Source: Melastoma dodecandrum (Eukaryota > Streptophyta > Magnoliopsida > Myrtales > Melastomataceae). Taken from it: DNA of 64,000 nucleotides. The DNA lies in assembly GCA_029817715.1 (NCBI GenBank), contig JARUPY010000538.1, positions 4,216,001-4,280,000 on the forward strand, in the 5' to 3' direction. The notes under the pieces are model-generated. The model did not search any database. It was not told where the DNA came from and saw only the letters and a list, made by a program, of their open reading frames with translations. A program made the position numbers and the translations under genes. Shown one piece after another: positions 11,492 to 22,654 of this stretch; position 1 is the stretch's first letter, and each line of letters opens with the position of its first letter.

Positions 11492-14173
11492 TTCCTCTTC
11501 CTTCCTTCCTCAAATATATGCTAAAGCTAAAGCTCAAGCCTGTGCTGCTCCCCTGCCTTCCCCTCACCTCACTGTTTCATCTCATCCCTCTTCAACTATG
11601 AACAACAACAAAGAAAACAGGGATATAAAAGAGACAGAGAGAAGGGCCAAAGGGAAAGTCGACAGAGAGGATGTTTTTGTTGTGTTCCGTGTATATTGTG
11701 GTGGTGTTTAATTCACTGTGCATAAATGCAGAGAGACTCAGTTTGCCTCTGTCTTTCTGACACAATCCACTGTATTTGATGACCAGAGAGATTGTCCCGA
11801 GGCAGTCATTGTTTTAAAAAGAAATAGAAAAAGAAAAATGAAAACCATATTTATATGTTGAAGGTTTCATTTGTTCTTAATGTGGTTGAAACCAACCACC
11901 AGCACTGTACAGTGTACAACTTCTGCCCCTCCTTCCCTTTTTCACCTTTTCCTCTTCTGGGGTAAAAAAACGGCATATTGTCTTTCTTATGCAGAAATGA
12001 AGGCAAAGTATATTTTGCAAGGCTTAGGAGGCCCAACAGCTTACACCAGAACCAGATTATTATTCCTGTCATTCAGTTTGGTGAAGCTCGTTCATGTAGG
12101 CAAAGAATAAAAAGGTTATGTTACTTCAAACAGTGGAGGAACCCAATAGTTTGGATTGTCCTTCGGTTGACATACGCATGACAGAAGGCTAATCAAAGCA
12201 CGCGTTAATGCCGCCAGCTCTGGACTATTTTTCCCTTAGTCTTACCTGCATGGTCATGAGGTCATACCTTCTTGCAAGTGTTGTTGTAATGACTGAATTC
12301 CCCCCTAAATGCAACAGAGAATTTTAAAAACATTGGAATGTATAAGGTCAGCTTTCTGGTACAAAACAGTTGGGCAAAGCAAAGGAAAGCACCACCCGCT
12401 ACCGCATTCACAGGTTTGGTTAGGCGTGACAGTTGGTTCTGGCATTTGTAAAAGCTCCTGCAGGGATAATGTGACCTTTGCTTGTCCCAAAAGGAAAAAT
12501 CTGCATTTCCCAAGTACCATTTCCCACTTCTATGATTTTTCTCTTAGTTTAGAGGACATGCCTGGGATACACAGTTAAGCAGCATGGAGAAGAAGTATGA
12601 TCCTTCTTTCAGATGTGGCCTGGCAGGCAGATCATCTTTGGTTTTGGTGGGAATAAAGTAAAGAAGGAGAAGAATTCCTGTCTGTCTTTGTTGTATAAAA
12701 TCGGTCAATCACCCGTCAGCAACTTGACCTCAATCTCTTATCTGATGAAACCTCTCAACATCTCATAGGTAAGCTCCAAGAGGGGAATGATTAATGTATA
12801 CAGGGGAGGGGGGAGGGGGGACAGCAAACAAAAAAGTCAAAGTCCTAAGTACCAAACCGGGAATGCTAATGCTAACCCAAGTTGCAACAAGGGAAGTCGA
12901 CGGTAAGAGTAGAACTGGTGCACCTGACCCAAAGACTAAACGCCATGAGTGGCACGAACAACATTTGATTTTCCAGACTTGTAAGATTTTTGCACTTAAA
13001 AAATGGGGAAGTTCCTAACCAACCAAGAAATTTAAGAACACGGCCTTTCGAGTTACTGCACTCCCGAGCATCGATAATATCTCCTCAGCAGAAGCAGAAC
13101 TACAACCAAAGCCTACATCTACAACCACAACTTCGTGTGCAGGCAGGAGTGGGACCACTATGAGGAGGATGGACATGTTATCAATCAATCAGAACATCGA
13201 CCAAAATATGAAAATACCCGTCAAGTTCCAACTCTAGGATGGAAATAAGTCGATGAGCTACACTATCTGTCTGTCATGGAGGGTAAGAGCACATGCATAT
13301 GGAGGAAAGCGCCACCTTTCATCGGTCCCCAGAATAAGAGTACTGGGTAAATCGGGTTGCTTTAGTGTATATTTCTGCAGCAAACAGGAGAAGGAATAAA
13401 TACCGAGCAGAGGAAGTAGTTGAAGAGAGTTAGTTGATGGGAATGGGATGCATCTTTATTTACAGACTAGCAGGAGTGGACCAGGACAAGAGCCGCAGCT
13501 GCTAGGAATTGATGAGTCCATTTACAGAGTGTAGAAACTGGTGTCAGTGTCCAGTAAATGTTACACTGGCACTCTGTTGTTATCTCCTAGCATGATACCC
13601 CACCACCTGCAACGGACTCTTTTTATGTTTTGGTATAGCTTGTACCAGAAATCATGATTGAGCAATGGGAGGCTCGAGCAATTCAAGAAAGAAAGTACAA
13701 CTATGGAATGTTTCAACTAGAGGAAATTCTCCTCGGGTTTTAATTGGATTTTTCCCAAGACTGGAGATCACCATTATTTCTCAGCATTATCAGCAGATAC
13801 CAGAAAAACCAAAAACAGTATCAGCATGATAACTCGGAGCCTGTGCAAAGGCCTGTGCCGCGTCGCCACCTCATTTCAGCCCAAGATCATATACGCAAAA
13901 ACTAATGCAGCAACCTTGCACTGATGACTGTAAGTAATATTCACGGAATAATTCAACATAAGCATTTTCCTTGGATGTTTTTGCAATGGGTTTTCTGCAC
14001 AAAATACTGAGCTAAAAATAAGAAAAAAGGAATCCGTGGAACTTAACTAGATAGTAACTAATGAGCAGTATCATTTGAAAGTTCACGGTCAACCCAAAAA
14101 ATCTTGGTTTTGAAGAACTCCATTGATTCAATATACGATTACCATTCTAATAGCTGGCCACAGAAATGAATTT
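11492..14173. other. intergenic: RLCK 5' side and VIN3-like 3' side
   Basis: These 2.7 kb separate two minus-strand genes. They should hold the RLCK 5' UTR and promoter (11492 to about 11760) and the 3' UTR of the VIN3-like gene at the upper end. Only short open frames without domains are present, and I see no transposon ends. Confidence 0.5.
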
Positions 14174-17100
14174 TCAATGTCGAAGTTTCTGGCAGAAGCC
14201 AGCAGGGGTAACGGATGATGTCTTGGTTGATAAGCAGTCAGAAAAGGTATCGATGAGTTGCTCTGCCAGGGACTTGGGATCTTCGATGAATGTATCAACG
14301 AATGCCTTAACGATCCTCACTTCCTGCGATGTAGCTCTCAGGCCATACCATGTCAGGAATTTCTGCCTGAAGTCCTTCTCGATGTGTCCTTTGCACTCCA
14401 ACCACCTTATCATCTTCACATAGTATCCGAAATCCCTGTCAGGTGCATCATCCTCTGCAGAAGCTTCATCGTCTCTCCTTCCCAAGCCCCTTTCTTTCAA
14501 TGTGTTAGCATGCCGAGGTGCAACCTGCTTCATGATCCCATTTTCCAGATCTCTGTTACTTGATTTTGACCGCTCAGTTCTTCTCAATGCCTCTCTAGAA
14601 GTTTCTAGCTTGCTTGGAGTGATGGGTAGGCCTGCTTCCTCCCTCCCTGCAGCCAAAGGGATGCTGTCCTTACCACGATGTTTAACAATGTTTGACTCAT
14701 CATCTGTACTGATCAATTCAATAATATGGTGACCCAGCATAGGCTGGTCTCTATCGTTTGCAATATCAGCAGGGGGCAACAAGCTTGTGATTCTAGCATT
14801 ATGGTCCTCGTCATCTCTGAGGTTGACCTCTTGACTCAATCCAGGGCATTTGACAGCACAATCAGACACCGCTTTGACAGCAGCTTTCCCATAAGAATGA
14901 TAACCATCAGTTTGATTACCCGTTTTAATGAAGCATGGGCTCTCATCCTCCACTGATGACGGATTTGAAAGGCTACTACAGTTGGTTGCAGGGCTTAGAC
15001 TTCTTTCCGCTACAACAAGATCAGAAGATTCTGCAGCAGCAATTGTTGACATCTGAACTACACATCTACCTAACTCCTTGTTTGCACCATCCATAGCTAA
15101 AATCTTGAGGGAGTACTCAGTAGAAGGATTCAATCCTGTGATAAAAAACCTTGTGTTGGGAGACACCAGGGTTTGGGTGGCTTCAGCAGGATAATCAACC
15201 TCATATACACTTCTATGCCACAAAGAGTAATGTATAGAACTGTCTAAGGAAAGCTTGTTAACACTCAAAACCAGAGTGAATGTGGTTGCACTGACGTCTT
15301 CAAATTTCAACATGTTTTGAGAGATGAAATTCTCATCTGCACAAAATGGATCAGGAGGTTACTCCAACTGGCCAAGCAAAGCAAGTTGAAAATTGCATGG
15401 TGAGCAGAGTAAACAACAGGTGGGCAGCCATGGTTGACCATCCACAAAGAGAACTACAGATGCAACATTCAGATGATTTTTCTTTTTCAGATGATCATAT
15501 CTGTGAGCGCCGAGTACATTTACTTACCACGGGGACTTGGGCCAGGGATAAGTGAGGAATTCATGATTCTCGAGGAAATTATGGAATCCAATAAATCAAC
15601 TGCAGAAGAACACAGCTTCTGCACTTCCGGTCCTGTAGAAAGCCTGTTAACGATCCCCCTGCCAATTTTCACAGGCAAGCCAGTAAGTGTACCAACGTCA
15701 GCCTCAAGCTTGTTAATGGCCTCATCAACAATCTCAGCGCATTTCTGATATTTCCCTCCTCCTTTAAGAAGCTTCTTGCTCAAGGCTACACGGTAACACA
15801 GTATATCCACCCTCCTTGTATCAATTGCAATAAGCAGCTGTTTTCTCCAACACCTAAACCAAACAAAAGAAAAACCATCATCTGGGTGAGAAATGAAGAT
15901 TAGATTATCCATAAAACTTGCATGCATGAAAAATTCTCATGAACCCGTTTAATTCTATTGATAAAGTGGATTTATGTCACGCCACACGGACAGGAGACCA
16001 ATTCCTTATGGGAAGATGATGTCTCGTATCAACAGAAGGTACCCCGTCTCCCCTTATCCCCCTTTGTTCCTTTCGGTTAATAAATACCCATCAAGCAAGA
16101 GAGAGAGAGAGTCCGATAAGAAGACATTAGAATACAAGTAGAAACAGAACACACTAAAACATACCTCAGCAAATCATTGGCTTTTCCACAAGAAGGACAA
16201 AAAAAACAACCATCACCACCTTTTAGAAATCCTCCAGTTGAAATCCCAGATCGTTCGCCTTTCAAAGCGCATTCAAGGTGGCATGACATGCCACAGGAAT
16301 TGCCTTCATATGGAGGATCGGAACTACAGTTTAGCCATAGGCTAGGGTCCTTGTTGTCATCGAATTGAAAACAGATGCAGCAGGAACACCTTTTGCAAAA
16401 CTTGTCTTCCAAGTTCAAGGTAGCTCTACATGCAGAATTTTTACACGATCCGGCCTTGCTCGTCTCGGCCGTACTAAAGTTACCAGAAACGTGGCAAGCT
16501 AGAACAGTGAGTCTGGACGGATTTTCAGCTTTCTTCTGCCTTTTAGCCAATCTAGAATTTAGAGAAGACTGGTGGTCAACATCAGGTGTGGCCTCGGGAA
16601 CATCTGACTTCTTATCGGATATAAGTTTCAGAAGCTGCTCGATAATCTTTAGTTTCGTCAAACCAGTGTACTTCCTTTCTTTCCCCATCTCTGCACAAAG
16701 AACCTGTAAAATGTCCTGCCGGCTCCATGCTTGCAGCGCTTCTGCTGCAAACTTTGGCCATTTTGATACCTGGTATACAAGTTCTCTCTTTTCTGCTAAA
16801 CTCAGCTTCCTGCATTTTGATGGATCAAGAAGAGTTCCTGGATATGCCCGGCACCATCAGTGGAAAAACGAAATCATCACTATGCACCAATTCAGAATAA
16901 CAAAGAAGAAAGAAAATCGATCAAAAGGTACTAAACACGAAAATCGTTCATCAGTCATACGAAGCCATGGGCGGCCTTCTAAGATAACCGCCATCAACAT
17001 CCAAAGGAAGAACGGCTCAAGGGGAATGGAATGGACAGCACGCCATAGTCGAACACGGTTAGGAAAGACAAAAGGTTCATGCAGCCTCCATCCAGTCATC

Positions 17101-17298
17101 AAGATACGCTCCCTAAATACTCGTTATAAAATCACGCCCAAGAGTGATTCCATTCCGTGGAATAACACGGCCAGGTCAACGTGAATCTTGCATCGATGGG
17201 GGAAAGAAGTCGAGAAAACTGAAACACCCAGGATCGACATCGACGAGAAATCACCCGGGGGGGAAGATGATACCTTCCAGCGAGATGTCGTTTGACAT
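14174..17298 (-). CDS. VIN3-like (VEL) PHD finger/FNIII protein
   Basis: The 728-residue model has four GT-AG exons: 17298-17274, 16837-16165, 15853-15528 and 15336-14174, 2187 nt in frame. Exon 1 supplies only eight codons (MSNDISLE) plus one base. Exon 2 opens with DPSKCRKLSLAEKRELVYQV, the conserved VEL start. A Cys-rich atypical PHD finger (about residues 137-230, CKRCSCCICFQFDD) is followed by an FNIII domain (about 345-440) and a C-terminal VID domain (about 643-728, GYYVKMIRWLECKGHIEKDF). VEL proteins join PRC2 and promote H3K27 methylation at targets such as FLC in Arabidopsis, acting in the nucleus. MULE-2 is inserted 712 bp upstream of the start codon. Which VEL clade (VIN3, VRN5/VIL1 or VIL2) it belongs to is not decided here. 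Confidence 0.93.
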
Positions 17299-18002
17299 GG
17301 CTGAGAACCCCGAGAAGTGAATCCACTCAACCCACCGTGATATTATCACATCACAAAGAAATCCCAGGTTCCTAAACCCTGCAGGAAACACGGGGGGAGA
17401 TAAAGAACCGATTTTTCCGGTGAATCCGCTACAAAACCACAAAGAAACGGACACCCAGAAAGCAAAACAAAGGAGGGGCCGCGGATAGAACGAGGGGGCA
17501 AAGTTATTACTACAAGAAAAGAATCCCGACCACGTAACTCGCTCAAGTCCAGTTCTCTTCTCACCCCACCCCCTCACCCTCCACCGTAAGAAAAAGGAAA
17601 AAAAAAGGGAACTTTGCTTTTTCAGAAACCGATGCTCAGAGCTGAAAAACTAGGCCAGACCCCTCCCGACCTCCTCCTCCTCCCTATTCGATCAATCACA
17701 TACTGAGGAAGAGAGAGAGAGACAGAGGGAAGGCGCCAATATAAATGCCAAAAAAGAAAGAAAAGGCAACTCTTCTTACCTCATCCACGATTCTCTTCTT
17801 ACAACTGGATCCCGACGACTTCTCCCCCAGTATTCTGTCCGCCTTTCTTCCTTCCTTCCTGCCTGGTAATAAGAACGAAAACAGAGAAGAAGAGCAGAAG
17901 ATTCCGAGGGAAGGAAAAGGGGAGCCAGGCAGGCAGGCAGGATGCAATTCAATGCCACGGCCTAACAAACAAACAATCCTCGGTGCCTGAAAAAGACGTC
18001 GA
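17299..18002 (-). promoter_or_regulatory. upstream region of the VIN3-like gene
   Basis: About 700 bp lies between the VIN3-like start codon and the MULE-2 target site. It should contain the 5' UTR and proximal promoter. It includes CT/GA-rich stretches (about 17680-17730 and 17840-17940). I cannot place a TATA box with confidence. Confidence 0.45.
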
Positions 18003-18009
18003 AGGTTTC

Positions 18010-18095
18010 CCGAAATTTTCACGAAAATACGATTACTTTTAAAATAAATTTACGAAATATGATTTAAGTTTTATAAAATACGATTTTACCGTCGA
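18010..18095. repeat. MULE-2 left TIR
   Basis: This is the inverted counterpart of 22563-22647. Both read outside-in as a short GAAA/TTTT stretch, GAAATACG-like, ACGAAATA, then TAAAATACGATTTTACCG. It has several mismatches to the right TIR, indicating age. Confidence 0.85.
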
Positions 18096-18560
18096 AAGGA
18101 CGTGTTACAGAAAGGGCGCGATTTCAAAACACGTCATTCGTATAAATAGAAAGGGGCGAATTTTGAAAATCTTCTCTTATGCAGCATCCGGGAACAGGCA
18201 TGTTTTGAAACCGCACCATCATACAGGGGCGGGACCCGCTACTCCAGCACTTAGAGAAAATTCTCCAAGTGTTGGTATCCCCATCTCCAAGTGTTGGTGT
18301 CCCTTTCTGTGAATACACGAGGGATGTGTTTTTCAAAACCCGTCCCTTCGGGTAATACATAAGGGACGGGTTTTCAAAATTCGCCCCTACATTATTTGGC
18401 GAAATTAGCGAGGGGCGTTTTGGAGTCTGACCGATAGGCGGGTTTTAAAACCTGTCCCTTCCTTACATTACCAAGGGGCGGATTTTCAAAGCCCGCCCTT
18501 TGTTTTTAAAACCCGACCCTTCCTTAATTTACCAAAGGGCGGGCTTTAAAAACTAGCCAT
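18096..18560. repeat. subterminal palindrome array, MULE-2 left end
   Basis: Repeated GGGGCGGGTTTT and AAAACCCGCCC half-sites occur in both orientations, spaced roughly 25-60 bp apart, for example at 18360-18390 and 18470-18550. The array stops at the CCGAC-rich leader. No counterpart is present at the left end of MULE-1. Confidence 0.8.
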
Positions 18561-19256
18561 TTACCCAACTTAAGTCGGGTGCTATCCCTCAAACTCACTT
18601 CGTGAGAACCCTAGCCCCTCTTTCTCGACCTCTCGACGCCCGACTGCCCGCCACCCGACCTTCCCGACCCCCAATGGCCGACATTCCTCCTCCTTCGACG
18701 CCCTCCTCAGACGACCGACTTCCCCCCTCCTCCAATTTTCCCCCTCTTCCCACGCCCTCACAAGCCCTCCGACGCCCGACCCTCCACCCGATCGCTTCCT
18801 CGTCATGACCCTTTGTGTTAAAGGTAATTAATTTACTATTAGGTGATTTTGTTGTTGATTTAGGTAAATTTAGGGTTTAGGTTAAAGTAGGTCAAGTTAG
18901 GGTTTTCGATTGAAATTAAGTAAAATTTAATGTATTTGGTAAGAAATAGGGTAAATTAGTGTTTTCGGTGGAATTTAGGTTAAATTACGAATTTTAGTTG
19001 AAATTAGGTCAATTTAGGATTAGGTTGTCAAAATTCGGATTTAATTGAAATTATGTCAATTTATGATTTAGTTGATTTGAAAGTTGAAATTATTTCAAAG
19101 TTGTGATATTAGGTTTTATTTTGTAAAAAAAAAATTATAATTAAGGCGTTTTTGTATAATTTGGTACATAATTAATGGTTTATGTTTATTTTTTTGTAGG
19201 TTTTTGAAATTTCAAAGAATCGATTCACTAAATCGTAAGTATTATCTTACGTTCAA

Positions 19257-22094
19257 ATGTCGCACGTGCATTTGTTGTTGTATGGAAATGTGAGGGTTAT
19301 CTATGGTAGTGAAGGAGTAAGTTATAACAGGGATCCAATGAAACGTATAAAAGTGCCTTTTGATGTCGATTATTTGAACTTTGAAAGGGTCATTGCTCAT
19401 GCAATGAGATTAAACGAAGGAAGCAAGTTGTAAATATGTCATAGATATCACGTTCCTTCGTATGGTCCTTCTAGCATTAACTTTGTGCTAGTGCCTTGGT
19501 GATGATGAGGACGTGAGATTGTTGTGCGAGTTTGCCATGTCAAATGGTGACCGCATTCAAGAAGTTTATGTGATATTAGTTTCTGATAATTCTGAAAATG
19601 AAGGGGGGCCTGCAAATTCAAGAAGTAAGCGTGGTAGTAACATGCAGGCCGTAGGATTTAATGTGGATGAGGGAGGGTTAAATTTCGTGCAAGAAAGAAT
19701 GGAAAATTTCGAAGTTAGTAGAAATATTCGTAAATTGGTACCGGTGAATAAAGGATGTAGCGGTTATGGTGGTAATGTGGGGAATGAGGAGGATGATGGT
19801 GTTAATGATTTTGAAGATATTTATGAAGAAGGTGACCAATTTGAAGATTTAGAACGTGATTTGGGGATGAAGGAGTTCTAAACGAAATTATATATCTGCG
19901 AAATGAGAATCATATCGTTGATTCAATAGTGAATTCCGATAATGACACCAATACTGATGATGAAATGTTCAACGGTGTTGATTTGGGGAACGGGGAAAAT
20001 GTTAGGAATGTAAGGGTTAATGAGGCTGGTCCTCCTAGGAAGAAACGGTGGAGAAACCTCTACCATTCTATCTAGACAGTGGCGATACTGGGAAGGTGAT
20101 TTTCGAGGAGGATGAGGATGTGAGGATGACGGACGATCCAGACACTGTGGTTGAATTTTTTAAAGGGATGTGATTCAAACATAAGAACCATCTTATTCAT
20201 ACGGTGAATACGTTCTTATGGAACCATTATAATTACGAAATTGTGGAGTCAGATAAGACGACTTGGTCTGTGTTTTGTTATGAGTTTGGATCTGGTTGCA
20301 AGTGGAGATTACGTGTGATTCAACGTGCTTATGATGATGAGTTTGAAATAACGATTGTAAGTGAGTCGCATACATGTTTAAATGCAGTGCTTTCCCAAGA
20401 TCTTGATCGACTTGACTGTAACTTTATAGTTCCCTACTTCCGTACTTTTGTTAGATAATCTCCTGAAGTGAAAGTGTCGTTCCTGCGGAATGTAATAAAG
20501 GAGAGATTTAGGTATGAAGTAACTAGGAGACGAGTATGGGATGCAAAGAGGAAGGCAATTGCAGTTGAATACGGCGAATGGGATGAATCTTATAATGAGT
20601 TGCCGTATCTTATGAATGCAATTAGAATTGCCAACCCCGGAACAATTGTTGATTGGGGTGCAACTTATAATCTTGGCGATGTGGAAGTATTCCACTTTCA
20701 GAGACTGTTTTGGGCATTTGGACAGTGTATTCAGGCATTCAATCATTGTCTGCCAGTTGTAAGTATAGATGACATATTTCTATATGGTAAATATAGGCAT
20801 AAACTCTTAATTGCATGTTCTATGGACGGGGAGAACCATATTGTGCCGCTTGCATTTACACTGGTTGATGAGAAAAGCTATGATTCATGGAGTTGATTCT
20901 TGAGATACCTTAAGGGATATGTCGTTGGTGAAAGGACGGGAGGAGTATGCTTGCATTCAAGCGGCTGTGAATGATCCGAAGGTGGGTTGGACCCCGCCAT
21001 TTGCGCATTGGTGGTTCTGTCTTAGACATGTGGTAAGCAATTTCAGTACGAGATATAAAAATGTTGTTTGTAAAAGGATGTTGATTGCCGCAGCGAGGAA
21101 ATCGATGATTGTGACTGTGAAGTACAAGAACATCGTGGAGTGGCATTACCAGGATAGAGTGATTCGTCAGTTTGGCGATCATCATTTCGTGCCGACAGAA
21201 TACGACACTAACAAGGCACTTCATCAGATGGATTTCCGCGGCAAGACAATGAACAACTGGAGAGAGGTCGATCGGGTATTTGTGGAGCTGTGGGAAGATC
21301 GGATGAACAAGGTCGTGCCGCTGTTTTGGGAGTCTCGCACTAAATACTCCAAATGGTATGCGAAGCACACCAGGCAATACATATCGCACACCCGCTTCAT
21401 GCTAGGCATAATGGTAAGTCGTTTATGAGTATCGCATTACATTTTTCCATTCCATTTTTCAACTTTAACCTATATTTGTGATATAGATAAAGAATTTTTG
21501 CAAGATTAAGCTTTGGTCTGACCAGCTCGAACTCGTTTCTCTTGCCGAGAAGTCCATGTAGATGATGCGGGAGTATGCACCGGTACGATTGTATGGTCGT
21601 ACAGGTGGGTTGGAAGATCAACCTGCATACGAGTTCATGCTGCCAGGTGAACAGCATGTGGAGGAAGATCATCCTCACATGGACGATGTGGAAGAGGAGC
21701 ATGAAGATGAGGAAGTTCCACGAACATACGAGGACCCCGTATTTAACGAGGAGGGTCATGAAGTGTGAGAAGGCATGCTTGTCTCGCAAGTTTCCCATAT
21801 TGATGCCGATTACATCGCACCTTACTTCGAGGTTGGGTCCTGCTCTACCCCGGGAGCTCCGATTAAAGGGGCAAGAGAATTCGGATAAGTCCTTTGATGT
21901 TCGATTGATTTAAATTCTCGTAACTCAACTAATATAATTTTTTCAGGTACGGTCATTCACAACAAGGATAAGGACCTTCTCAAATCACGCAACTGTACCC
22001 GGATGATTCATCGGGGCAGCCTCACATTCTAGAAGATCATGTCATTAGGCCTTATATTAAAAGGAAATCGACGAGGCGTAGGGGACTTTACTGA
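19257..22094 (+). pseudogene. MULE-2 transposase + PMD, internally deleted pseudogene
   Basis: The N-terminal segment starts at 19257 after a leader intron ending TTTTTTTGTAG. The DNA-binding segment (about 20190-20450) and DDE core (about 20600-20900) are less broken than in MULE-1, keeping the two DNA-binding-segment Trp codons lost there. Breaks include GAA to TAA near 19431, a TAG after LLEKKR-like sequence near 20070, TAA near 20456 and TGA near 20895. About 20 bp covering the SDRH catalytic motif is missing near 20950. At about 21125 the sequence jumps from the post-DDE region straight into the late PMD (EWHYQDRVIRQFG), which in MULE-1 lies about 2 kb further on. The SWIM finger and early PMD are therefore gone. 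Confidence 0.85.
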
Positions 22095-22249
22095 TGTTTG
22101 TAAACGTTTATGTATGACTTTACGTATGATATTATAAGGTTTTATGTATGATATTATTGTTATACTTTTATAATATGGATTTGTTTGAAGTTTGATAATT
22201 TGGTTATTGTGTTGTTGAAACATGGTTTCTAAGTATTTAATAATGTCTA

Positions 22250-22562
22250 AGATGGGGGCGGGTTTGTATTTCTCCAAGGGGCGGGTTGCCCCTTGTGTAT
22301 TACCCGAAGGCCTTCAAGAAACCCTAAAGGGGCGAGTTTTGTGTATTACCCGGAGGGGCGGGTTTAACCCGCCCCTTGTGTATTCCAAGGAGGGGACACC
22401 AACACCTGGAGAATTTCTCCAAGTGCAGGGAACCCGCCCCTACATGAGGGCGCGATGCCTGTCCCCGGATGCCGCATAAGGGCGGGTTTTAAAACCCGCC
22501 CCCTTCCTATCTACACGGATGATGCGTTTTGAAACCGCGCCCTCTTTGTAAATTGAGAGGCA
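22250..22562. repeat. subterminal palindrome array, MULE-2 right end
   Basis: Tandem near-palindromes of GGGGCGGGTT facing AACCCGCCCC are separated by a spacer resembling CTTGTGTATTACCCGAAGG, which itself recurs near 22290, 22335 and 22375. The spacing is more regular than at the left end. Confidence 0.8.
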
Positions 22563-22647
22563 CGTTTTACGGTAAAATCGTATTTTACCAAACTAGGACC
22601 GTATTTCGTAAAATTTTTTAAACTAACCGTATTTCCATACAAAACTC
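22563..22647. repeat. MULE-2 right TIR
   Basis: The inner edge is ACGGTAAAATCGTATTTTAC and the outer edge ATTTCCATACAAAACTC, followed by AGGTTTC matching the left flank. Confidence 0.88.
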
Positions 22648-22654
22648 AGGTTTC

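Larger units (their letters stand above)
18010..22647 (+). mobile_element. MULE-2, Mutator-like element with both TIRs
   Basis: This 4638-bp element has TIRs of about 82 bp at 18010-18095 and 22563-22647. They are flanked by AGGTTTC at 18003-18009 and 22648-22654, a probable 9-bp TSD with 7 matching positions. Palindrome arrays sit inside both ends. The interior repeats the MULE-1 gene order, but about 2 kb is deleted between the transposase core and the late PMD exons. It stands upstream of the VIN3-like gene, pointing away from it. It is non-autonomous. Confidence 0.9.

Noticed and set aside
16375..17184. 269-codon plus-strand ORF
   Set aside because: It is antisense to VIN3-like exon 2, whose minus-strand reading has a complete conserved domain.
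18096..22562. CRISPR-like or satellite array
   Set aside because: The units are palindromic, irregularly spaced and confined to transposon ends in a plant genome.
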